Position numbers and translations under genes: made by a program
From: Gaeumannomyces sp. JS-464
Lineage: Eukaryota; Ascomycota; Sordariomycetes; Magnaporthales; Magnaporthaceae
Direction of reading: 5' to 3'
Assembly: GCA_002197995.1 (NCBI GenBank)
Contig: NGZR01000008.1
Location: 1 to 64,000, forward strand
DNA: 64,000 nt
Notes under the pieces: generated by a model
The model's database searches: none
Seen by the model: only the letters and a program-made list of their open reading frames with translations
Told to the model about the DNA's origin: nothing
Shown: positions 1 to 10,116 of the stretch, piece after piece
Layout of the letters: each line of letters starts with the position of its first letter
How positions within the stretch are numbered: position 1 is the stretch's first letter

Positions 1-43
1 ACCCTAACCCTAACCCTAACCCTAACCCTAACCCTAGCCCTAG
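1..43. repeat. telomere repeat tract
   Basis: The first 43 bases are consecutive CCCTAA units; the last two units read CCCTAG. This is the C-rich strand of the TTAGGG telomere common to filamentous fungi, running inward from the chromosome end. The tract is short, probably because the assembly ends inside it. It is followed without any subtelomeric spacer by transposon sequence. Confidence 0.97.
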
Positions 44-119
44 AAAACAATTGGAAAAAAACCTACGAAAAGGACACATTAAATTTTCCGATTTTTTAAT
101 AAAATACGAAATTTTATAA

Positions 120-2279
120 AGAAAAAAGAAAAATAAAACGAAACGAATGTGTATCGATTACCGTTTATTAAACGAAATTATAATTAAAAATCGGTATTTT
201 TTACTTTTTATCGATAAATTGCGAAATAAATTCGGCAAAGCTTGGTATTTTACAATTTTAAATTTACGGAAAGCTTATAATTTAATACGGATTAAAAAAG
301 GTTAAAAATGGCTTACGGTTTTTAAAATAAAGTTTAAATATTACGAATTTTTAATAATAACTTTCGGGCTTACTAACGCATTAGCTACGTTTTAAAAAAT
401 AATTAACCATATATTGCGCGAGTATTTTAACGTTTTTATTTTCGCGTATTTAAACGATATTTTAATTTTTTCGAAAACGATAAAAAAGCATAAGCAATAC
501 GTGTATAAAGTGCTTTAAAAGCTGCTAAATGCAAAGCTTTTCGTTAAACTAGAAAAATGCGAATAGCATTCGCAAAAAGTCGCTTTTTTAAAATTCGTAA
601 TTATATTTAAACAAATTTATATAAATTTTAAAAAAGTCGAAAAAGTTAAAAAATAGTTTATATTTAAAAACGTTACGAAAGTACGAAGGTTTTTAAAATT
701 TTTAAACTTTTACAAACGGTTTATTCGTAGTTATAGTAAAATCGTTATACTATTTACGAACTTTACTAAAAATAACTACCAATTTTATTAAAAAAAGCAA
801 AAATAAAAAGCTTTCGAGCAATTACGGAACGCCGTGTTAAAAAAACCAATATTAGCATTTTTAAACTTAAAAAACCCTTTTAAAATTAAAACCGATGCGT
901 TAAATTACGCAATTGGCGGCTAATTCGGATAACGAAACGATTAAAAACGGTTGCACTTTTGCGCGTTTTTTTCGCAAAAGCTAAATGGATTTAAATTAAA
1001 TTACCAAATTTACGATAAAAAAACTTTAACAATTATTCGAGTATTCGAAAAGTAGCGACCGTACTTTTATAAAGCAAAGCATTAAGTTGTAATATATATA
1101 AATTATAAAAACTTAACGCATTTTACTATAAGCAAAAACTTAAATAAGCGATAAGTTTATTAAAACGAGTTTTTGCAAAACTACGATATCCGGATTAAAT
1201 ACCGAAAAGGATCGAAAAACGGCCGGGCGAACGTTTTAAGCCGATAACCGAACTATTAAGTTGCAATACCCGAAAAAACACGAGTAATTTTAACGGAAAA
1301 ACCAAACGAATTTTTGGTTTTAGCATAAAAAATGCTCGTTAAAACGGTTTAATAGGGAAAAGTTTAAACCTTAAAAAAATTTAACAAGTTTATAACCAAT
1401 TGGCATATAGCTATTAAAACGTAATTAAAACGTAAAAACGGTTATAATAATATTACAAGTTCGTAAAAACTCGAGCCGAAATATAAAACGCAATAAAAAA
1501 TTGCGAAAACTGCGTTAAAAATAAAGCTAATAAGCATAAGCTTTATAAGCTTTTATAGCTATTGCTAGCACCGAACGAGGCATGGTAAAAAGTTATTATA
1601 AATTTCGTTATTAAACTTTTTTAATCCAAAAAGCCGATAACGGGAGTTAAATACGATAGTATATTGGTAATAGTAAATAAGCTTACCAAATACGCTTTGT
1701 TTTTACCATATAAAAAAAGTAACGACGTTATAAAGCTAGCGTACGTTTTTATTAAACACGTAATAGCGAAACACTTTTTATATATAACTTATTACCTTTA
1801 AATAAATAAATAAACAAAGCGGACGAACTAAATTATAAAATAGTATTTGCGTTACTACGTTAATTATAAACAAAACGACTAGGTATAACTACTTTTTATA
1901 GTTTAGTTCGCTTATAATAGCTTAGTTTATAAAAGCATAAAAATTATACCGTTTTATGCAAATTACAAGTTTACGCTTATAACGTATAAAAAACCCAAAG
2001 CAAAAAAGTAAGCTTTAATAGCGGAAATACAAGTAACAAAGCTTACCAAATTGCATAAACACTTCCAAGCAAAGCTAAAAAAGCTATAGCACCGCATTGT
2101 TATTTAAGCAAATAAAAAAAAAATCGAAAAACCGACTTTTAAAAAAAAGGATAACGTTTATCTTTTTTAACGAAATATTAAAACGAAACGACCAAACGAT
2201 AAGCTAAACTATAAAAAATTAAAACCGTTTAAAATATTAAAAAAGGTTTTAAACGTAAATTACAAACTCCGATTACCGC
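120..2279 (+). pseudogene. gypsy pol fossil, part 1: reverse transcriptase, RNase H, integrase
   Basis: From base 150 the frame reads CIDYRLLNE, the reverse-transcriptase palm entry. A segment equivalent to FGLTNA lies near 367-390 and YLNDILIF, a decayed YxDD box, near 450-475. The RNase H C-terminal motifs, ending in a stretch equivalent to GRADALSR, are at about 1090-1250. The integrase core begins near 1590 (a WxxVxxDFV-like stretch, then YDSILVIVNKLTKYALF around 1650-1700) and continues past 1990. Multiple in-frame stops make it non-functional. The enzymes would have copied element RNA into DNA and inserted it. The frame is readable because RIP transitions rarely shift frame. Confidence 0.88.
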
Positions 2280-2281
2280 TA

Positions 2282-2328
2282 ACGTGGTTTATTAATAAGT
2301 GGGCCACATTAGTTAATAAGCTATAACA
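2282..2328 (+). repeat. left terminal inverted repeat of Fot1/pogo element
   Basis: Forty-seven bases that match the reverse complement of 4096-4142 at 42 positions. All five differences are A/G or C/T, as expected if RIP altered identical repeats. It lies immediately inside the TA target duplication. Confidence 0.92.
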
Positions 2329-2388
2329 CCCCGACTTCCAGTTAATCGACGCGCATGTTAACCTAATAACGCCAAAAATCCATTTAAA

Positions 2389-4044
2389 CTACTCGGAACT
2401 ATATACATCGGACGTTTTTATTTCCTTTTGGCAAATGCGCGCATTGTGTCCGGTTTTGCCGCAAGTGCCACATCGCCGACGAATCGTCGTTACCCTCCTT
2501 TTTTAACCTTTATAATCGCGCATTTTTTGCTATAGCTATTTATTTAGCTTTTCCTGGTTTAAAGCATTTCGTACCTTTTCGATAATATATAACCCTTTTT
2601 ATTAAACACGTGTTTTTTTAGCCTTTCGACGTTTGCTTAACGCTTCGTTCGCTTTTCGTAATTTAAAGCACTTTTCTTTTAAAAGGTTAACCCGATGCAT
2701 AATTGCTTTAACCCTTTTCGTTAATTAATTTACAACTAATAGCATAAGTAACGGAAAGCTGCTCCGGTAATTGGAAATCCGAATTTTAATATGTTCGGAT
2801 TACGAAATTGCGTTTTTAGCTGTTTAAAGCGTTTTAAAAGTTTAAAGTTCGGCGTCGTTTAAAAGCTTTTTCGAAAAAGTTGGAATTCGTAACCTTACAT
2901 CCAGCTTTTCCAAAACCGAATCCGAATCGAATAAAGCAAAGCCAGCTTTTTAAAAGCCTTCCCGAATGTTTCCTTCGGTTATAAAAGCAAAAAATGCCGT
3001 TTTAAACGCCGAAAAAAACTCGACCTTAGTTACGTGGTTAACGTATAACCTTATTAAATTTTCGATTTATTAACCGTACGCTTTTTTTAACAGGTTAAAA
3101 CATTTAACGTTAAACGGCTAAAAGAAATAAAACAAATACGAAAGTATATAAAGCGTAATAATATTATGTTTTTAGTAATAAAGCTCGAAATCCGTCGAAT
3201 AGTAGCTTTCGTAACCGTTTAACATTAACAAACGATAAGAGCTATTTGCGCGCGATGCTATGTGTTTATCGAAATGTTAAATCCATTTTAAACCGAGCTC
3301 GTTCGTAATTTACCCGTTGGAATTCGTTATAATAACCCAATCGCGTAAAAGGTCGGTTTCCGAATACCAATTAGCTAAATAATACTGCCTTTTAACGATA
3401 ATAAAAAAAGGGATTGCCTAGCCGCAATTATTAACCTTTTAAATAATTATAACCCATTTCCGGTTGCTAAGCTAAACCAGTTTTGCTTTACTACGGCTTT
3501 CCGATGTTATAATAACCATAATAACGGCGATTATGCTTATAAAAAAACCGGTTTCGTTAAAATTGTAAATATCGTTATTTAAAATGCTATATTTGGTTAT
3601 AATATTCCATATAAAGTCGAACCAAGCAAAAACGAGCTTAGGATTTTCGCATTTAGCCTTTTGGTAATCGTACTTTCGAATCCAACGCGTGCCGAGCTCC
3701 GGGCGGCGTTTAACGAACTTTTCGACTTAGCGCTTACCGACGGTACTCGCGTTACGTTCGGCGAGCAGTCGGTTGGCCATATTTTTAACACTAAAATGCC
3801 GAGGAAGGAATGCGCGAAAATCCAGCTCGAGTATGTATTTAATAAGCGTTTTTTTTTTGGATTCCGTTAATTTTCGTAATCCGGGCATAATATCGCGTCG
3901 AGCAAGTAAGCTTTGCTTTCGACGCGTTAAAGTTATTTTCGCGACCGAATAAATTTTTGCAGCTTTCCGTATGCTTAGTTTTAGGTTGGATTGTAAAACC
4001 CGAAAAGTAAGCATTACCCGGCTTTCGTCGTTTCCTATTAACAT
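2389..4044 (-). pseudogene. Fot1/pogo DDE transposase fossil
   Basis: An open stretch from 4044 to 3727 encodes the N-terminal helix-turn-helix region (LSIRKAAKIYSVAKITLTRR, then a segment ending NMANRLLAER), typical of Fot1-type transposases. Downstream, in frame but with stops, come DDE-superfamily segments (KCENPKLVFAWFDFIW, NFNETGFFIS, SNGWTTNELGLKWI, FQPLNVKCFN). The protein ends in a CCHC zinc knuckle (CGTCGKTGHNARIC, about 2431-2476), a C-terminal feature seen in several fungal Fot-like transposases. Stops at glutamine, arginine and tryptophan positions indicate RIP. Not functional. Confidence 0.88.
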
Positions 4045-4095
4045 TGTTATAGGCGGAAAAATTGGTTGCGAAAGAAAAAGTGTCGCGTAGTCGCG

Positions 4096-4142
4096 TGTTG
4101 TAGCCTATTAACTAATATGGCCCATTTACTAATAAACCACGT
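4096..4142 (-). repeat. right terminal inverted repeat of Fot1/pogo element
   Basis: Partner of the repeat at 2282-2328, next to the transposase N-terminus and followed by the TA duplication at 4143-4144. The transposase would bind such ends to excise the element. Confidence 0.92.
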
Positions 4143-4144
4143 TA

Positions 4145-4393
4145 ATTATAAAATCCTACTTGGTTTTTTATATTTCCCTATTCGAATTAACGCTACCGGG
4201 CTTTAAAAGCGACAAGTTAGTGGAAGTCGACTTAAAATAAAAGTACGAAATCGAAAAAACCCTAAATTATAAGCTAAAACATAAGCTTAAAAAGTATTTA
4301 ATTAAATGGAAAAGGTACGGCTACGAAAAAAACACGTGGGAAAAAAAACCAACTTTAAAAATTGCTAAAATACTTTACGAAAGTATTAGCTAA
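4145..4393 (+). pseudogene. gypsy pol fossil, part 2: chromodomain
   Basis: The gypsy frame resumes here after the nested transposon. It contains a chromodomain-like stretch including LKKYLIKWKRYGYEKNTWE, with the aromatic and W-x-G-Y/WE features of the chromodomain fold, and ends at a TAA near 4391. Integrase-linked chromodomains steer chromovirus integration towards modified histones. One internal TAA (about 4237) lies before the domain. Confidence 0.87.
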
Positions 4394-4490
4394 AACAATT
4401 GTAAAAAGGTTAATTAGCAAAAAAACGGAAAAGTAACGATTTTTTTTAAAAATACTCGCGATATTTCCAAAAAAAAAACCGCTAATTTTT

Positions 4491-4563
4491 TAACCTAGCC
4501 GGAAATCGAACCCGGGATTTACAAAATAGGTGTTATAAATAATACCGTTTTACTATTAGGTTA
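4491..4563 (-). tRNA. tRNA-like fossil (possible anticodon TGT)
   Basis: On the minus strand these 73 bases start TAACCTA and end TAGGTTA, a perfect seven-pair acceptor stem. They contain a T arm CCGGG-TTCGATT-TCCGG and a D-loop-like AACGGT. The anticodon loop would be TTTGTAA (anticodon TGT, threonine), but its stem is poorly paired, so this is either a RIP-damaged tRNA gene or the head of a tRNA-derived short element. It sits inside degraded repeat DNA and is unlikely to be functional. Confidence 0.45.
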
Positions 4564-4702
4564 AAAAAAAGCAGCATTTACCGGAACCAAGTAAAGTAAA
4601 AAAGCTTACACCAAACGGTTAGTAAAAAAAAAAAAAAAAAAAAAAAAGAAAATAAAAGCTCGATAAGCTTCGAGGTAAGCCCGAAAACTTATCGACCTTT
4701 AC

Positions 4703-4773
4703 GGTCGTGCCGGGATTCGAACCCGAAACCTTAGCAAGGAAAACCAAAACTACACTTAATGTGTTATAAAACC
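4703..4773 (-). tRNA. second tRNA-like fossil (possible anticodon GCT)
   Basis: The minus strand ends in a strong T arm, CGGGTTCGAATCCCG, followed by GCACGACC. The 5' end GGTTTTA pairs with that 3' end only if several C-to-T changes are assumed. A loop TTGCTAA would give a serine anticodon, but the long variable arm of a serine tRNA is absent. Like its neighbour it lies in RIP-degraded DNA, and the two share orientation. A long T run follows on the minus strand after about 57 bases (4646-4624). Confidence 0.4.
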
Positions 4774-5440
4774 TAAAAAAGCTGTTAAAAAAGTTACAGC
4801 TTACCACGGTTAAAAAAGGAAAGCAAGTTTAAATTAAAGTTAACTTTAAGTGCTTGCTAGTCGGGGGAAACGGCAGGAGCTACGAATAGCTCGGGTTGCA
4901 AAGCAGCTTAGCGAGCCACTTGGTCGGCCTTTTCCCGCTCGACACGCTCCAATTTTTCCACCGAGTTAATACCGCGACGCACCGCGCGCATTATTTTTTT
5001 TAACCACATTCGTTTTATTTCCGAAAGCGGAAAACTTTCTCCTCCGCTTTTTCCAGCTTAACTTTAAATTTAAAATGCTGGACGACGATATTCCGAAGTT
5101 TAAAAAAAGAAGGCTTTAAAACTTCGCACTTCGAGCGATTAATCCGAAAACATTTTACGCATTAAAACGAGTTTTAAAAGGAAGCTTTACACTTTTTACG
5201 CTTTAAAACCTCGTAATAGTACGAATAAAAAGGCATTTCGTAACAGTTAAAAAAAATAACCGCTAAAAGCTTTTTACGACTAACGGTTTTCTTCGCGAAA
5301 AAACGTTTTCGTACCCGGCCAAACATTTTGTTAAATAAAAAAGGGAAGGGAAATGGTAAAGAAAAAAAGTACTTATTATTAACAAAAAGCGGGGCGATAA
5401 AACGTGGCTAAAAGGATTTAGCTTAAAAGGGGAAACCTAA

Positions 5441-5892
5441 TGTTACGACCAGCATGCAAGCCTTTTTAAAACAGCAAGGCAAAAGGGGGGCCCCGAAGTG
5501 GTGCTTTCGCCCCGCCCCGGTTACGTGGAGTTACGTAAATTAAAAGGGATTTGTAAATTTGTAATAAAGTAATAAATTTAAAAAGGGATTTGTGGATTTG
5601 TAATAAAGCAATAAATTTAAAAAGGATTTATAAATTTGTGGCAAAGCTATAAATCCAACCTAATATAAGGCAAAAAGCAGCGTATATATAAAGGATGGAT
5701 TTCTTATTGTTTTAAGTAGCTTTAATTAAGGCTTCGGTATTAATTAACCTAAGTTAGCTTTTAAACATCCCCTAAAGCAAGCAATTAAATTGTCTTTTTA
5801 AGTTACGTGTTCCTCTTATTACTTAAACTAGCGATATTGTTTTTTCCACCTTTAAAGTGCTTTATTTTAAAAGCAAACCTTTAATTATAACA
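5441..5892 (+). repeat. LTR copy, plus orientation
   Basis: Starts TGTTACGACCAGCATGCAAG and ends TTTAATTATAACA, so it has TG...CA ends with a TGTTA/TAACA short inverted repeat, as retroviral-type LTRs do. It contains a TATA-like run before GGATGGATTTCTT. The reverse complement of 8008-8384 matches it over most of its length, allowing for transitions and short gaps. Confidence 0.75.
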
Positions 5893-8007
5893 CGAACGTT
5901 TTAGTAATATATAGCATTAAATACCGCTTGTTAAGTTTAAAAATTGCGGTAAACTTGTTAATTCGGGCTGGTTTTTACCGTGGTAATTAAAATGCTATAC
6001 GGGGTTTAATTTTAGGTTTATTTTTTATTTTCCATAAGAAAAAATCGTATTTAAGCTTAAGTTGTAAATAAAATTTGCATTTTTTATAAATGCATTTTAC
6101 TTAAACCAAATGCAAATGTTTAAAATGTTTTAAATTAATGCTAAAATAATTTTTAAAAATTAACGTAGCTTTTTTTAATTCGCTTACGTTATTAAACCGG
6201 TATTTAGCATATTTAATTTTTTACTAATCGTTAAACTAAAATAAAAGTTAACCGTTATTTTTTTCCGCCAGGCTGGCGTAATATAACGGTTTATCGAAGT
6301 ATTTTAAAACTTTAACATTTTAAAAACACTTTAAAACGTCGAGTAATGTAAAAGCACGCTAGCTTTTCCAGCTTGCCTAGCTTTTACGAATTATAAGTAC
6401 AAAAGTTTCGCTGTTTAACCCTTTTGCTCGTTTTTAAAACTCGGCTATTTCGAAGGTTTAACCGTTTTAATCCATTTTAACGTCGGTGTTAAAGTTTTCC
6501 GATTTTCGAAAAAGGTGTATTTAGTTTAAAAGCCTTTTTCGGGCTTTTTTTTTCAAACCATTTGTTAAAGTCGCTTTTTTTTAAAATCTTATAAAAAACG
6601 GCGTTATTTTCTTTTTCCAAACTTGTAATTCCGAAAACGACGCGCTATTTTCCCTTATTATTATATTCGAACTTCGTAATTTTAAACATGTAAACGTTCC
6701 GAAATTTCCGAAGATACTATTTATAACTTTTTTTATTAAACTAATATATATCGCATAACTTATCGTAATAGCACGTTTAGTTAAACGTTGGTTTAAAACA
6801 CGTTTTTTCCGTATTAAGCTGTTTTACGTTCGCTAAAAGTTCGTTATTTGGCGGTTATTATTTTGCTAAAAGCAATTTGTTTTAACGTGGCCGGCTTAGC
6901 CGCATTTAAAGCATTTCCCGTTTTTCGGGTTTTGCTTTTGTTTTTTTATTACTTTTACTACTAGTAAGCGGCTTTCGCATTAAAATTTATAAAGTTTAAA
7001 TGCGTTTTATAAACCGTAATAAGCTGCTATTTAGCCTTTTTTTAATTGGTTTTATTGCTTTATACCGTACTTTTAAAACTATATTTTTATTACGGGATAA
7101 AACTAAGGTTAATCCACGTGCATTACGAAAGCAAAAAAAAAACGTTGTTATAGCTGGGGTTATAACCGTGCGAAGTTTTTATTAAAAAACGATTGCACCG
7201 TAATAATCTTTTCTTTTTTTATTATCGTTCGTATAATTTATCGCTAATACGAACCGCGTTTTTAACGTAATTCGTAAAAAACTTTAAACGATTTTGCTTT
7301 GCGAATTTATTTTTTACGTTTTTGCGTAATCCGTTATAAAAGTGTAATATTAGCGTAGCGTTGTTTTAATTAAGCTTAATGCTAATTTGTTAAAAATCCG
7401 CTACGTATTTAGCGGTAGGTTTTTATTATTTAAAAGCCAGCAGGTTTTTTTCGGCGATTCGTATTTCGTCGATTATTTTAAACACTTTTTTAACCTTTTT
7501 TTCGAAGGTTTCGAAATTAGCGAAAATAAGTTTAATAATTTTTTAACTATTTTTATATCTTTTAAAATAATTACTTTAAATTGGTTAAACCCATTTTTTT
7601 ATTTTACCGTTTAACCTAGTAATAAAGTAAGCAACTTTTTATTTTTCGCTTACGAATTGCTGTTTATAAAATTTAAAATAGCTTTTGCATTTAGTAAAAA
7701 ACGTTTTAAGCTTACCGTTTTTTCTTTCGTAAAAATCCGGGAATGGAAATTTATACGTTCGGATTGCGATAAATGTTTTAAAAGATATTAATTTCGTAGT
7801 AAATTGCTTTACTTTAGCTTAGCTTTTAGCGATTTCGTTCGCTATAAGTTTAAAAAGGTTAACCGTGTTAATTGTTTCGTTAAAGTTATATTTAACACCG
7901 TTAAAAGTAAAAACCGTGGTTTTTTCTTTTTTAAGCTTTTTATTACTGCTTGTTATAATTGTACTATTTTTTCTCTTCGACGAGGTATTAAATAAAATTA
8001 GTTAAAA
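5893..8007 (-). pseudogene. retroelement gag fossil with CCHC zinc knuckle
   Basis: Extremely AT-rich. Read on the minus strand from about 7990, a degenerate gag-like protein can be followed, with a charged N-terminal part and then a hydrophobic capsid-like part around 7400-7650. At 6872-6913 there is a clear zinc knuckle of the form C-x2-C-x4-H-x4-C (KCFKCG, one stop, AGHVKTNC). Such knuckles bind the element RNA in the particle. No reverse transcriptase is visible in this interval, so the element is incomplete. Short plus-strand frames here (for example 7000-7185, 7387-7614) are low-complexity and not credible genes. Confidence 0.65.
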
Positions 8008-8384
8008 TGTTACAATTAAAGGTTTGCTTTTAAAGTAAAGCATTTCGGGGGTGGTAAAAATAGTATCGCTAGTGTTAGTAAATAAAAAAACGTAATTTAA
8101 AAAAACAATTTAATTGCTTACTTTAAAAGGTGTTTAGGAATTAACTTAAGTTAATTAATGCTAAAGTTTTAATTAAAACTACTTAAAAAAAAGAAGTCCA
8201 TTTTTTATATATACGCTGCTTTTTATTTTAGCAGTTTTTAAATTTATGGCTTTGTTTTTGGGTTATTATAAATTTATAAATCCTTTTTGAGTTACGTAAC
8301 TCCACGTGTTTTAATGCGGGGTAAAAGCGCTATTTAAAGCCTTTTTTATCTTGCTGTTTTAAGGTTTGCATGCTGGCCGTAACA
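8008..8384 (-). repeat. LTR copy, minus orientation
   Basis: On the minus strand it starts TGTTACGGCCAGCATGCAAA and ends AATTGTAACA, matching the LTR at 5441-5892 in opposite orientation but about 75 bases shorter. It lies directly upstream of the minus-strand gag fossil, as a 5' LTR should. No clear 5-base target duplication is visible on the outer flanks. Confidence 0.75.
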
Positions 8385-8399
8385 TAAATTTAACGCATT

Positions 8400-9674
8400 T
8401 AACTGTAAATTTCTACTTTAATTTAACTAACTTCGATATAAAAGTATACTAATTTTTAATTAAAATCTTCCGCTTTTTTAAACGCTGTATTATTTGCTTT
8501 TTTAATTTACCTTTTTACTTTTATAATGCGCCGGATATTTACGAAAGTTTCGTTAGGATTTAGTACTACCCGCTTTTTTTTGCGAAACTGCTATGCTTTT
8601 AATTTAACTTTTAACCGCTTAATTTTTTAATAGGCCGTAGCTAATTCGAAATTACGCATTTCGTGGCTTTTTTAAATTTTCCAAAAAAAAGTCGGGTTGT
8701 AAAGCTTGCTAAAATCCGGGTTTTAAAAGTGTTAATTTAAAAAGCCAACTTTTTAATTTGCTTAGGAGTTTTTCAAAGCACTTAGAATAACAAAACAAGG
8801 ACTTTTAAACGTTGTTTAGCCCTATTATTTTTTGCAAATTGTTAAATTCCAGCTCGTTAGCTGTTTTAGTTAAAGTTTTCGAGTAAAAGTCGGCTCGATA
8901 AAGGTTTTCGGATATTTCGAGGTTAAAAGCCCGATGCCCGCCACCTCGATTTAATTATATAAAAGGTAAAGGGTTGTAATTTTGCAAAAGCATAGCTTTG
9001 CAAAAATAAACGATTTCCCACTACAATTAAAAAGGTAAATAAAGTTTAAAAGCCGGTTATTTTGCGGTAAGTTTGTTTAAAAAGGTTAAAAACGAATAAA
9101 TTTAAAAGCTGCAAAACGTGCGAAAAATAAAAAAGTAAATAAAGCAAAAATAAAATAAAAAAACGTTATTTTGCAAGCAAAAAAACATAAACTTTTTGGT
9201 TATATGAGATTTGTAGCCATTTAATATTAAAAGCCGGCGTTTAAGGGGTAAAAGGTTAAGTACGAAGGAGAAAAACTTTTTGCAGGTATTTAACGGCCGT
9301 GCGATTCGTAGTTTACCCGCTTTCCGTTACGGTAAATTCCTAGCTTTTAAATTGGCCTAAATTTTCCAAAAACTACTGCTTTTGTACGTATTTTCCTTTA
9401 AAAATAATAAAAGGAAAAGCGAAACCCTAATAGCCGAAATCCACTTGATAATCGAGGTCCAAATGCGCGTGCCGGGCTTTTTTCTTTGCAAAAGCCGGGC
9501 TTCCGCGAGGTTTAAAACGAGCTTATTACCCGTTTTGCCCTCCTAAAGGCCCCCCTCGTCGGCGTTATACGTGTTTTCCGGCTTAATCCCGGCCACCTCC
9601 GGAATTTGGAGGTATTACCACCAGTCCCTAATAGTAACGGTGGTAGCCCTTTTAATTCGTGCCGACTCCATGCG
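8400..9674 (-). pseudogene. second pogo-type transposase, C-terminal part (split by LINE)
   Basis: Read on the minus strand from 9674, the frame gives RMESARIKRATTVTIRDWW, then GIKPENTYNADEGG (the first catalytic aspartate region of the DDE domain), GTRIWTSIIKWISAI, IIFKGKYVQ, and further down degenerate equivalents of the GWTTN, ILDGHxSH and catalytic C-terminal segments. There are many stops plus frame slips near 9440 and below. From about 9.4 kb downwards the sequence becomes strongly AT-rich. It continues in frame from the N-terminal part at 15798-16166 across the LINE. It would have catalysed cut-and-paste transposition. Confidence 0.83.
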
Positions 9675-9689
9675 CCGGCTTTTGCCGAC
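9675..9689. repeat. left target-site duplication of the LINE
   Basis: CCGGCTTTTGCCGAC, matched by CCGGCCTTTGCCGAC at 15798-15812 (14 of 15, one transition). The duplicated bases belong to the interrupted transposase. Confidence 0.85.
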
Positions 9690-10116
9690 ACCTTCCTCGA
9701 ATTCCCCAATTCTTAGCATTGCGCTGTTAGTGCACACTGCCAAATTGCATACAAATCTTTAACACCCACCAATTAGCGACCCAACACTAATAACCACGCC
9801 CGCTAACGGCGCTGGCGACGGTAACATGCCGTTGCCAACAGCCCCCCTTTCGGCCAGTAGGGTGGCGCGCGCCCTCCTCGTCGGCCCAACGGCCCGGAGA
9901 AACGCGTCGCTGCCACCCGGGCCTCCCCGCGCGTTAGCGCACCCGACTACGCCGTCCCCGTTGCGAAATTAGCAACACCCAACAAAGCCCGATCAAGGCC
10001 AGAAAAGCTCCCACAACGGCAGCACCGGCACAAGTGCCCTCCCCCCCCCCCTAACGCCGGCGTACGCGCCCACCGCGCCCACTGTCGGGTCGGCCGCGGC
10101 GGCCGCGGAGGAAATT

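Larger units (their letters stand above)
2282..4142 (-). mobile_element. complete Fot1/pogo-type DNA transposon nested in the gypsy element
   Basis: Both ends carry a 47-base terminal inverted repeat (2282-2328 and 4096-4142) beginning ACGTGGTTTATTA. The two copies differ at five positions, all transitions. A TA dinucleotide flanks each side (2280-2281 and 4143-4144), the target duplication of the Tc1/mariner/pogo superfamily. The length of 1861 bases matches Fot1-class elements. The transposase is on the minus strand. Removing the element and one TA leaves the gypsy frame open from integrase into chromodomain, which confirms the boundaries. Confidence 0.93.
44..4393 (+). mobile_element. RIP-degraded Ty3/gypsy chromodomain retrotransposon, 5'-truncated at the telomere
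   Basis: Conceptual translation of the plus strand gives, in order, a reverse transcriptase, an RNase H, an integrase core and a chromodomain, which is the pol order of Ty3/gypsy chromoviruses. Everything upstream of the reverse transcriptase (5' LTR, gag, protease) is missing and replaced by the telomere. The coding sequence is full of TAA/TAG codons where glutamine or tryptophan is expected, and CpA is visibly scarce while CpG is kept, which fits RIP. A Fot1/pogo transposon (2282-4142) interrupts it between integrase and chromodomain. The 3' LTR was not identified. Confidence 0.9.
4394..5440. other. AT-rich interval with RIP-decayed, unassigned repeat DNA
   Basis: No gene is visible. The interval holds the two tRNA-like fossils, a run of A at about 4624-4646, and from 4850 to 5340 a more GC-containing block. 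On the minus strand that block reads as a degenerate lysine- and arginine-rich peptide from an ATG near 5325. It may be part of a retroelement gag-like or cysteine-rich orphan domain, but I could not name it. Confidence 0.5.

Noticed and set aside
7000..7995. Plus-strand frames of 61-75 codons in the AT-rich region
   Set aside because: They are low-complexity, Phe/Lys/Leu-rich and antisense to the gag fossil.
44..9400. The AT-rich block could be mitochondrial or foreign DNA
   Set aside because: It translates into RIP-decayed gypsy, Fot1 and gag proteins and is joined to a nuclear telomere; the bias is the CpA loss of RIP and not mitochondrial composition.
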